From Chitinophaga alhagiae (lineage in GTDB: Bacteria > Bacteroidota > Bacteroidia > Chitinophagales > Chitinophagaceae), in the NCBI RefSeq assembly GCF_003568665.1, contig NZ_QXMH01000005.1:124001-188000 (forward strand): 64,000 bases of DNA, read 5' to 3'. This document shows, one piece after another, positions 1 through 7,777 of the stretch. The notes under the pieces were generated by a model that was given only the letters and a program-made list of their open reading frames with translations, was not told the DNA's origin and ran no database searches. The translations under genes were made by a program, and so were the position numbers. Within the stretch, counting starts at the first letter, position 1; every line of letters starts with the position of its first letter.

Positions 1-1920
1 GTATGCCTTGGTGGTACCCTTGTCCCGTAACTGGCCGGTTGCTGAAATGTCGTAGTACGGGCGGCCTGCCGCATAGGCATAAGAGAGGTTCACGCTGGTG
101 CGGATGGGCTCAAAAAAACGTTTGGCCACTACAGACAGCGTATGCGGAGCGGCAAAGGAGGGCGCCAGCATGCCCGGGTAGTTGAGGTGCTCCCTTTTGG
201 TATGCAGGTAAGAATAGCTCACCCAGTAGTCCAGCAGGGGAATACTTTTTTTATCGCGCCAGAAAAATTCAAACCCCTCTGCGTGGCCGCTGCCGTTCAT
301 GGCGGGCTGGCCTGTTGTTTTCAGCAGGCGGTCGTATTGTTTGTAAAACAGCTCCGCCCTGAAGAGGCGGTTATTGCCGTGGCGCAGGTAATTCAGGATG
401 TAGTGCGTAGCCCTGGCCTGCGGCATCTCCGGGTGGGCCAGCAGGTAAGGGTTGTCCGCTTTCTGGTAAAAGACGCCGTAGGCCGCGTTCAGTTGTGAGC
501 CGTTGCCCAGGCGGTAGGCGAGGCTGAGCCGCGGGGCCAGCACCGCGTCCCGCAGCAGGCGGGAGTGCTCAAACCGCAAGCCGGTGCGCAGCGCCAGCGA
601 AGTGGTCAGCGTCCATTCCATCTCCGCAAAGGCCGCGTACAGCTCATCATGCCAGCCCAGTTGTACTTCGCCGCCCGCGCGCAATACCTGGTTGCCGGGA
701 AAATAGCGGCTGAGCACGGCGCGCGCCTGGGCAAAGTTATCCGTTACGCTGCTGTCCCCTTCTTTCCGGAGGTATGGCGCATGCGGGATGTGTACGGGGT
801 GCTTGAAGGCGTCTGTTACTGTTTTTCGTATATCCGTTGCGTTATGGTTGAAGGCGCCAGCCAGGTCAAGCCGCAAGTGTTTTCCCGGCGTGCTGCGGTG
901 GCTGATGTTCACGTACAGGTTGCGGTCTTCAGACATAAAGCCGTTGCGCAGCGCCGTGCTGTCCACATCTTTGCGGTACAGGCCGGCATGGTGATAGCCG
1001 AAATTGGCGTATACTTTCAGCAGGCCCGTTTTCCCGGTTTTGGCCCTGAGGTTGGCTTCCGTAATGGAATAGGCCGGCCCTTCCGCATACTCCGGGTTTT
1101 GCGGTACAAGGCGCGCATAATACTCCCAGGTCATATAACGGGTGTTGAGGCTGAAGCTGCTGCGTTTGTTTGGGGCAAGGCGCTGTACGCCGGCAACGGC
1201 TACCATGGGTGAAATGCCGATAACGGCGGACGATTTGTCCGGCAGGTCTTGCGTTTCCAGCACCAGCGCCCCGCTGAGGCCCTGGCCATAGAGCGCTGAA
1301 TAACCGCCGCTGCTGAACACAATGCCGTCAAACAAAAAAGGAGAAGAGATACGGTTGAATTGCGGCAAACCGGGCAGCGAAGCAAAATAGGGTTGCGGCA
1401 CCAGCGTGCCGTCTATAAATTGCCGGGTTTCAAGACCGGTGCCGCCTCTCACAAAAAGCCCTTCCCTTTCGCCTATTTGCTGCGCGCCGGGCAGGGTACG
1501 CACGGCATTGGCAACATCCCCGCCGTTGCCGGCAACAGACACTACGTCCATGGCGGTCATCACCGCGCCTTTACTTTTGTCTCCCGCCATAAAGCTGCCG
1601 GCAGATACCACCACCGGCTCCAGGGTGGCGGGGTCTCTTTCCAGTTTTACCGTTACGGGTATGCCCGCCTGTATCGGCATTTCCCGGGTTTTGTAGCCAA
1701 GGTAGCTCACCTGCAGGCGGAGCGCGCCGCCGGCGCGGGTCTGGAACCGGAAGGCGCCCGTGGAGTCTGTAGTGGCGCCGTCTACTGTGCCGGCAATGGC
1801 CACACCGGCCCCTTCCAGCGGGTGACCGTTTTTATCTGTCACCCTGCCAATAATCTGTTGCGAAAAGGCGTTATAAGAAGCCGTAATGGCGAGCAGAAAA
1901 AAGATGCAGAAGGTTTTCAT
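1..1920 (-). CDS. TonB-dependent outer-membrane receptor, N-terminal part (3' end outside window)
   Basis: The frame is open from an ATG at 1920 to the window edge (640 codons). Residues 1-21 form a signal peptide ending in FSQ. Residues about 22-105 are a carboxypeptidase-regulatory-like (CNA-B type) domain, with GRVTDKNGHPLEGAGV and LGYKTREM. A TonB plug region follows at about 110-235, including VRTLPGAQQ, VRGGTGLETRQFIDG and YGQGLSGALVLET. The family imports ligands across the outer membrane using TonB/ExbBD energy. The substrate cannot be read from this fragment. The plug lacks the SusC signature, so this is a stand-alone receptor type rather than a SusC. Its downstream partners lie beyond the left edge. 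The start is good because a signal peptide follows it directly. Confidence 0.9.
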   Translation of the reverse strand, partial: MKTFCIFFLLAITASYNAFSQQIIGRVTDKNGHPLEGAGVAIAGTVDGATTDSTGAFRFQTRAGGALRLQVSYLGYKTREMPIQAGIPVTVKLERDPATLEPVVVSAGSFMAGDKSKGAVMTAMDVVSVAGNGGDVANAVRTLPGAQQIGEREGLFVRGGTGLETRQFIDGTLVPQPYFASLPGLPQFNRISSPFLFDGIVFSSGGYSALYGQGLSGALVLETQDLPDKSSAVIGISPMVAVAGVQRLAPNKRSSFSLNTRYMTWEYYARLVPQNPEYAEGPAYSITEANLRAKTGKTGLLKVYANFGYHHAGLYRKDVDSTALRNGFMSEDRNLYVNISHRSTPGKHLRLDLAGAFNHNATDIRKTVTDAFKHPVHIPHAPYLRKEGDSSVTDNFAQARAVLSRYFPGNQVLRAGGEVQLGWHDELYAAFAEMEWTLTTSLALRTGLRFEHSRLLRDAVLAPRLSLAYRLGNGSQLNAAYGVFYQKADNPYLLAHPEMPQARATHYILNYLRHGNNRLFRAELFYKQYDRLLKTTGQPAMNGSGHAEGFEFFWRDKKSIPLLDYWVSYSYLHTKREHLNYPGMLAPSFAAPHTLSVVAKRFFEPIRTSVNLSYAYAAGRPYYDISATGQLRDKGTTKAY

Positions 1921-1932
1921 ATCCGCTGTTTT

Positions 1933-1957
1933 TTGTGCAAAATATCTTGCTGCACAA
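1933..1957. promoter_or_regulatory. Inverted repeat upstream of the TonB receptor, possible operator
   Basis: A perfect 7-bp inverted repeat, TTGTGCA and TGCACAA, is separated by 11 bp. It starts 13 bp upstream of the receptor ATG at 1920. On the minus strand its spacer and right arm contain an AT-rich stretch resembling a Bacteroidota -7 element (GATATTTTG, one base shorter than TAnnTTTG). A repressor or activator site over the promoter is inferred. Confidence 0.3.
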
Positions 1958-2026
1958 GTACTTGCGGCCGGAATGCGACGAGTGGGGCAAATCCCGCAAC
2001 AAACCGGAAAAATGTATCTCCCTGCC

Positions 2027-2058
2027 TTGTGCCCGCTAAACGGAAATCGGTAATTTTG
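2027..2058 (+). promoter_or_regulatory. Candidate Bacteroidota-type promoter for the large helicase gene
   Basis: TAATTTTG at 2051-2058 matches the -7 consensus TAnnTTTG exactly. A TTG at 2027-2029 lies 21 bp upstream, close to the usual 19-bp spacing of the -33 element. Transcription would begin near 2064, leaving a leader of about 45 nt before the start codon at 2109. Confidence 0.4.
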
Positions 2059-2108
2059 AGCAGGCTGTCAGCTATGCCGGCTTACTCTTTTCAGCATAAT
2101 ATTTTACT

Positions 2109-5100
2109 TTGACGACGATCTTATTCCGGCAGTTCCTCACCACTGCCTTTCAACACGGGAACTATACAACGGACGATGTAATTGCAGCCGTACTCCCCCT
2201 TTTCAGACAGGTACAACGCATCCATGAAGCCGGCCTGGTAGCGGCCTTTGACCAGGACGCGCTGCTGGTCAGCCACCGCGCCATACAAACGGACGAATTG
2301 CTGGCCCGCCCTCCGCAAGACGCGCCAGAACGTGTAGCCGCCCTTTTCAGCGCGCACAACCCGCACCTGGAAGTGGTAGACAAAGTGAAGCTGGCGGCAG
2401 ACAGTGAGAAGGCCGTCAACCTGCTGATACAGAAAGACCCGCAGCAGCCGGTCCGGCATGCGGCCTACATACCCGGCTACAGCAGCTACGAAATACTGCT
2501 GGGCCATCACGATGCGCAAACGGATATTTTCTGCCTGGGTCAGGTGATGGCCGGTATGGCCCTGGGTCTCAACCTGTATGACCCGGAGCAGCTGGACGAA
2601 CTGGCGCAGCAACGCCTGCACCCGCTGCGCCATCAGCATTTGCACCCCGCTATAGGCACCCTGATCACCGAAATGACGGAGCTGGACCGGGCGCAGCGTA
2701 CGCAAGACCTGCAGGAGGCCATTCACCGCCTGGAGAATTACCGCGACTTTGACCCGGAAAAACAGACAGATCTCAGCGAGCTGGCCGGCTGGGTGCATCA
2801 TGAACGGAAAGAACGGCAGGCGTTCATCCTGAACAAGCTCCGCAACCGCCTGTTCGATACCAGCCGCCGCAACCGCCTGCTCTACTACAAGCCCAATGCG
2901 CGCTTTGCCAACCTTACCCTCAGCAGCGTGCCCATGGTGCTGCATCATCAGAGCATCCGCCCGGAGCTGCTGTTTACCTGGAACGAGGAAGTGGCGGAAA
3001 AAGTAACGGGCATGCAGGAGCTGTCTCTCAACAAATATCTCCGTTTCGAAGACCATCCCTACCTGCCCGCCGTGCTCAATAAGATACGGCTGGAAGCCCG
3101 GCGCGATGTGCAGGAATATGGCTTCAGCCAGCTCAAGCTGGTAGTGGCTTTCCTGAAATGGTACAACCTGCCGGAAGAACCGGAAGAAAGCATCCTGAGC
3201 CCCCTGCTGTTGATACCGGTTGAACTGAAAAAGAAAAAACAGGCCGCCGGAGACCAGTACGTGCTGAGCGTTACAGACAACAACGCGGAGGTGAACCCCG
3301 TGCTGGCCAACCAGTTGCGGGAGCTGTACGGCATTGTGCTGCCGGATATGGTTGACCTTGAGGAAATGAGCGTGGAGCAGTTCCACCGCCAGCTGCAGGT
3401 ACAGGTAGAAGGCGCCAACCGCGGCATCGTGTTGCCATACATGCAGAAGCCGAGGATACGGCTGATCTACAAAGAAGCGCGGGAAACGCTGCAGCAATAC
3501 CATCAGAAACTCCGGAAAGAAGACCCGCAGCCCGTTCCCGCCGCGGAGCACGAGCTGTTTGAAATGGCGGAAGGGCAACACAACCCCTACCGCTGGGAGT
3601 TTGATACCTGCCATGTGGTACTGGGCAATTTCAACTATAAAAAAATGAGCCTGGTGCAGGATTATAATGCTGTGCTGGACCAGCCGCAGCAGCACCCGGT
3701 GTTTGAGCAGCTCTTCAACGCACAGCCCCGCCCCCTGCGTGAAGAGGCCGCCGCTACCGCCCTGCCGGAAGAATGGTTTCACGTGATACAGGCGGACCCT
3801 ACGCAAACGCAGGCCATTACGCAAGCCCGCAACGGCGAAAGTTATATCATCCAGGGCCCGCCGGGTACCGGTAAAAGCCAGACCATCACCAACCTCATCG
3901 CGGATTTTGTAGCGCGCGGCAAACAGGTGCTGTTCGTATGCGAAAAACGCGCGGCGCTGGACGTGGTGTATCACCGCCTGAAACAGCAGGGGCTGGATGA
4001 GCTGTGCTGTTACATTCATGACAGCCAGGGAGATAAACGCACTTTTATCAAAGACCTGAAACATACGTATGAGGCCTTTGTCAAACCCGGCCCGGACGGG
4101 CACAGCATTACCCTCAAACGCAACGCCTTGTTGCATAACCTGCAGCAACAACTGCAGCTGCTCCAGCACTTTCACGATACCCACGCGCAGGAGCAGGAAC
4201 ATGCGGGCCTGGGCATCAGGGCGTTGATGGAAAGGCTGCTGGCCCTCCGGCCGCAGCTGCGGGCTATAGAAGCGGCGGAAGAAGAAACCGTGCCGCACTA
4301 CAAACAATGGCTGCAATACGGCAATATGGTGGAGCTGCTGGGAGAAGCGCTGGAAGAAAGCGGCGCCGCGCCGGTGTTTGCCACGCACCCGCTCAGTAAA
4401 GTAAATGAGCAGGTGTTTGCCGCTGAACAACCCATCACGCTGCTGCAAACACTGGTAACGCGCGGCACCGGGCTGCTGGAAGGTATCATGGAAACGCTGC
4501 AGGCGGCCGCCATAACAGCGGAAGACCTGCATACCCTGCGGCAGCTGGTGCGCCACGCCACCCTGTTGCTGCCCCTGGCGGAAAGCGGCAATCTTTTACT
4601 GGTAGACCCGAAAACCCCGGAAGCGAGGCAATTTGCGCAGGCCGTGCAGCAATGCCGGGCGTTGCAACAGGCCGCGGAGCAAGCCGCCGCAAAAAATACC
4701 GGCTGGCTGCAAAAATTCAGCGAGCAGGATACCTTGCAGGCGCTGGCCATTGCGCAACGGCACGAAGGCTCTTTCTGGCGTTTCCTTTCCGGCAACTGGC
4801 GAGGGCTCAAAAAACGCCTGCACGCGCAGTACGATCTGCAGCGCCACAGCGTACCGCCCGTTTACAGCCAGCTTTTGCTGCTGCTGAAAGAAGAATATGA
4901 CGCTACCCGCCTGGCGGCAGATACCCGCCGCAACACGCAGCAGCAGTACCGTATAGACAACCTCGACCTTACCTGGCTTTCCATAGAACGGCTGCGGGCG
5001 CACCTGGAAGAGCCCGCACTGCAATACCTGCTGCAACATCCGCGCGCGGAAGCAACGGTCATACAACTGGCACGCCTGCACGATGCGCTGCACCAACTGG

Positions 5101-7322
5101 AACAAAACCTGCAACAGGTACTGCAGGACGCGCCCCCGCAAAACCTGCGCACGCTGGCAGACATGCTGGAAAGCATCCGCCTCAATGCGCCCGCGCTGGA
5201 GGAGCTGCTGCCGGCGCTGGGCAATTACCTGGGCATGCCCGGCGCCCTCAAACAGGCGCTGCGCTCCCTGCCCTGGGAGCCGCAAGAAATGGAAGCGGGC
5301 ATGGCGCATAAAACCTTGCGGCATTTTTACCGCCACAACAAGGGCTTTGCCAATACCACCGGCCAAACGCTGGAAACCGCAGTGGAACAGGTACGGCATT
5401 GCTACCATACCCTGCTGGACCTGAATGCGGAATACATCCGTGCACAGGTGCGCGGCCGCTTTAAAGAACACGTGCAGCTCAGCGGAAAAGCCGCCTCGCA
5501 GATAGAAGAAACGCAGCAGGAATATGCCCGCGCTTATGCGGAAGGCCGCAGAATACTGGAAAACGAATTTGCCAAAAGCATGCGGTACAAAAGCATCCGC
5601 GAGCTGACCAGCCGCAGCAGCGGCCTGGTGCTCAAAGACCTGAAACCCGTATGGCTCATGAGCCCCCTCAGCGTGAGCGATTCCCTGGCGCTTGACCAGC
5701 CCTTCTTTGACGCCGTGATATTTGATGAGGCCAGCCAGATCACGCTGGAAGAAGGTGTTCCCTCCCTCTACCGCGCGCCGCAAACCATTATTGTGGGAGA
5801 TGACAGGCAAATGCCGCCCACAGACTTTTTCTCCGCCAAAAGCGGTGACCCGGACGACCTGGAGCGGGAAGATGAAGAAGACGAAATACTGAGCGCCGAT
5901 GCAGACAGCCTGCTGGTGCAGGGCGCCCGCAAAATGAACAGCTACATGCTGGGCTGGCACTACCGCAGCCATTTTGAAACGCTCATCAGCTTCAGCAACC
6001 ACGCGTTTTATGATGCGGCCCTGCTCACTATTCCTGACCGCAGCATTCACGATGCGCCTAAACCCGCCATCAGCGTAAATGAACCGTCAGACGCGCTGTT
6101 TAACGCCGCCGCGCTGCAAGACCGGAGCATCAGCTTTCACCACCTGCCCGGCGGCACTTACCTCAAACGGGGCAACACCGCCGAAGCAACTTATATTGCC
6201 CACCTGGTGCGCGAGCTGCTGTTCAAAAAAATGCCGGAAAGCATTGGCATTGTGGCGTTCAGCCAGGAGCAGCAGCATGCCATCAATACCGCCCTGGAGG
6301 CGCTGGCCGTGAACGACAAAAAGTTTGAGGAACTGCTGGAAGACGCTACGGAACGGACGGAAGACGGGCAGTTCACCGGCCTCTTTGTAAAGAACCTGGA
6401 AAACGTGCAGGGAGATGAAAGGGACATCATTATTATGAGCGTGTGTTACGCGCCTGACCACCGCGGCAAAATGTCCATGAACTTTGGCCCCATCAATAAA
6501 AAAGGCGGCGAAAAACGCCTGAACGTGATCTTCAGCCGCGCTAAAAAACACATGGCCGTGGTGAGCAGTATCCGCCATCACCAGATCACCAACGTGTACA
6601 ACGCCGGCGCTAACTACCTGCGCCGTTTCCTGCAATATGCGGAAATGGTGAGCGCGGGCAATATGAGCGCGGCGGCGGGTATACTGGACGGGCTTTCCTC
6701 TGGCCGCCATGCCGCCCGTTCCCGTACGGCCGGCACCGTTATATTGCAGGAGGTGCGCGCGCAGCTGGAGCAGCAGGGTTTTACGGTAAGCGAGCAGGTG
6801 GGCCAGTCCGGTTTCAGGTGTTCCCTGGCCGTAAAACGGCAGCCGGAAGACGATGCCTATGCGCTCAGCATTATCATAGACGATGACCAGTACTACCAGC
6901 ACCCCAATGTACTGGAACAATATTACCAGCGCCCCGCCATCCTGGAGAACTTTGGCTGGAAAACCGTTACGGTGTACGCGAAAGACTGGCTGCTGCAGCC
7001 GCAGCGCGTCATGGAAGACCTGCTCAGGCACCTGGGCAAGGCGCCCGGCGCGGCTCCGCTCAACAGCCTGCTGCCGCAGCCAACCGTGCCGGAAGGCACC
7101 ACCCGCCTGCTGTTGGGAGAAGGCCGGAACGAAAAGTTCTGGGAAGCGGCCGTCAGCGGCGCCCGGCTATTTATACGGCAGGGCAAAACCGGCACAAAAG
7201 GGCAGATACAGGTGCAAACCTGTATGGATGCGGCGGACGCCTGCCGGGAAAAAGACCGGCTGGTAGCAGAAAAAAAGGCCGCCGGCTGGCGGGAGACGGG
7301 CGGAGAACCGGAATTGTTCTAG
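2109..7322 (+). CDS. Giant SF1 helicase: pseudokinase-like N-terminus, DUF4011, SF1 core, degenerate Vsr/MTES-type nuclease, WGR-like domain
   Basis: The protein has 1737 residues. The start is TTG at 2109, because an in-frame stop lies at 2097-2099 and the next Met is far inside. Residues 1-215 resemble a kinase C-lobe (RIHEAGLV, then SYEILLGHHDAQTDIFCLGQ) but lack HRD and DFG motifs. A DUF4011-type segment follows from about 230 (LFDTSRRNRLLYY). The SF1/Upf1-like core shows Walker A GPPGTGKS near 583, motif II FDEASQ near 1205, motif III VGDDRQMPP near 1222, motif V VQGDERD near 1433 and motif VI NVIFSRAKKH near 1467. A long helical insert separates motifs I and II. Residues 1542-1640 resemble the Vsr-like MTES nuclease fold with its acidic residues replaced. 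Residues 1665-1730 look like a WGR domain. Helicase-nuclease-kinase fusions of this kind (compare COG1112 proteins in Mokosh anti-phage systems) suggest nucleic-acid defence or repair. That role is inferred. Confidence 0.85.
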   Translation: MTTILFRQFLTTAFQHGNYTTDDVIAAVLPLFRQVQRIHEAGLVAAFDQDALLVSHRAIQTDELLARPPQDAPERVAALFSAHNPHLEVVDKVKLAADSEKAVNLLIQKDPQQPVRHAAYIPGYSSYEILLGHHDAQTDIFCLGQVMAGMALGLNLYDPEQLDELAQQRLHPLRHQHLHPAIGTLITEMTELDRAQRTQDLQEAIHRLENYRDFDPEKQTDLSELAGWVHHERKERQAFILNKLRNRLFDTSRRNRLLYYKPNARFANLTLSSVPMVLHHQSIRPELLFTWNEEVAEKVTGMQELSLNKYLRFEDHPYLPAVLNKIRLEARRDVQEYGFSQLKLVVAFLKWYNLPEEPEESILSPLLLIPVELKKKKQAAGDQYVLSVTDNNAEVNPVLANQLRELYGIVLPDMVDLEEMSVEQFHRQLQVQVEGANRGIVLPYMQKPRIRLIYKEARETLQQYHQKLRKEDPQPVPAAEHELFEMAEGQHNPYRWEFDTCHVVLGNFNYKKMSLVQDYNAVLDQPQQHPVFEQLFNAQPRPLREEAAATALPEEWFHVIQADPTQTQAITQARNGESYIIQGPPGTGKSQTITNLIADFVARGKQVLFVCEKRAALDVVYHRLKQQGLDELCCYIHDSQGDKRTFIKDLKHTYEAFVKPGPDGHSITLKRNALLHNLQQQLQLLQHFHDTHAQEQEHAGLGIRALMERLLALRPQLRAIEAAEEETVPHYKQWLQYGNMVELLGEALEESGAAPVFATHPLSKVNEQVFAAEQPITLLQTLVTRGTGLLEGIMETLQAAAITAEDLHTLRQLVRHATLLLPLAESGNLLLVDPKTPEARQFAQAVQQCRALQQAAEQAAAKNTGWLQKFSEQDTLQALAIAQRHEGSFWRFLSGNWRGLKKRLHAQYDLQRHSVPPVYSQLLLLLKEEYDATRLAADTRRNTQQQYRIDNLDLTWLSIERLRAHLEEPALQYLLQHPRAEATVIQLARLHDALHQLEQNLQQVLQDAPPQNLRTLADMLESIRLNAPALEELLPALGNYLGMPGALKQALRSLPWEPQEMEAGMAHKTLRHFYRHNKGFANTTGQTLETAVEQVRHCYHTLLDLNAEYIRAQVRGRFKEHVQLSGKAASQIEETQQEYARAYAEGRRILENEFAKSMRYKSIRELTSRSSGLVLKDLKPVWLMSPLSVSDSLALDQPFFDAVIFDEASQITLEEGVPSLYRAPQTIIVGDDRQMPPTDFFSAKSGDPDDLEREDEEDEILSADADSLLVQGARKMNSYMLGWHYRSHFETLISFSNHAFYDAALLTIPDRSIHDAPKPAISVNEPSDALFNAAALQDRSISFHHLPGGTYLKRGNTAEATYIAHLVRELLFKKMPESIGIVAFSQEQQHAINTALEALAVNDKKFEELLEDATERTEDGQFTGLFVKNLENVQGDERDIIIMSVCYAPDHRGKMSMNFGPINKKGGEKRLNVIFSRAKKHMAVVSSIRHHQITNVYNAGANYLRRFLQYAEMVSAGNMSAAAGILDGLSSGRHAARSRTAGTVILQEVRAQLEQQGFTVSEQVGQSGFRCSLAVKRQPEDDAYALSIIIDDDQYYQHPNVLEQYYQRPAILENFGWKTVTVYAKDWLLQPQRVMEDLLRHLGKAPGAAPLNSLLPQPTVPEGTTRLLLGEGRNEKFWEAAVSGARLFIRQGKTGTKGQIQVQTCMDAADACREKDRLVAEKKAAGWRETGGEPELF

Positions 7323-7335
7323 GCCGGAAATGTTC

Positions 7336-7372
7336 AAAAACCGGCGCACTACCCTGGTGCGCCGGTTTTTTT
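7336..7372 (+). terminator. Rho-independent terminator after the helicase gene
   Basis: CCGGCGCAC at 7341-7349 pairs perfectly with GTGCGCCGG at 7357-7365 around a 7-nt loop. An A-run precedes the stem and a run of seven T follows it. It lies 14 bp after the stop codon at 7322. Confidence 0.9.
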
Positions 7373-7452
7373 GCCAAAAAATCCCGTTTCCCAGTTCTTC
7401 AGAAAAATTAATAAGTGAAAAAGTTTCATTTTTTGAACTTGTTTCCTATTTT

Positions 7453-7660
7453 CGTGTACGTACCCGTTTTCGTCCATCGTTTATTATTCCCGCACTTATT
7501 GACCAAAATGTAAGATGGTTGCTGTTAAATGTTGATTTCACGAACAGGCCAACGCGCTCAGCAACAACGGACAGGTTTTCACAATCATTTAAGAATCACA
7601 AAAACGCAATTGCTGTAAAACAGATCGCACTTTTACTGACAAAATACGGGTACGTACACG
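7453..7660. promoter_or_regulatory. Inverted pair of 15-bp sites upstream of susC, probable operators
   Basis: CGTGTACGTACCCGT at 7453-7467 recurs as its exact reverse complement at 7646-7660. Each copy is centred on the palindrome GTACGTAC with a central CG, the symmetry typical of LacI-family sites. The first copy directly overlaps TATTTTCG (7447-7454), a near match to the TAnnTTTG -7 element. The rest of the 455-bp gap 7323-7777 holds no supported gene. A 132-codon open frame at 7330-7728 has no family features. Control of the susCD locus by a regulator encoded elsewhere is inferred. Confidence 0.5.
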
Positions 7661-7777
7661 GGCATGAGGCATCTGCGTGTATGAAAACGTTTGCAAAGGG
7701 AGAAAAACCTCCCCCGCCCTGCTTATGAGCAGTAAAAGCACGATGCTGATTATTTTAATTCATTAAAAACATACCGT

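Noticed and set aside
1360..2112. 250-codon rightward frame ending at 2112
   Set aside because: It is antisense to the TonB receptor start and overlaps the promoter of the helicase gene. The composition is not protein-like.
2121..4556. 811-codon open frame antisense to the giant helicase
   Set aside because: It lies wholly opposite a gene with clear helicase motifs, has low-complexity content and no domain pattern. GC-rich codon use in the real gene creates long antisense frames.
7330..7728. 132-codon frame in the gap before susC
   Set aside because: It begins inside the terminator, has no family features and contains the inverted repeat pair. The gap reads better as regulatory.
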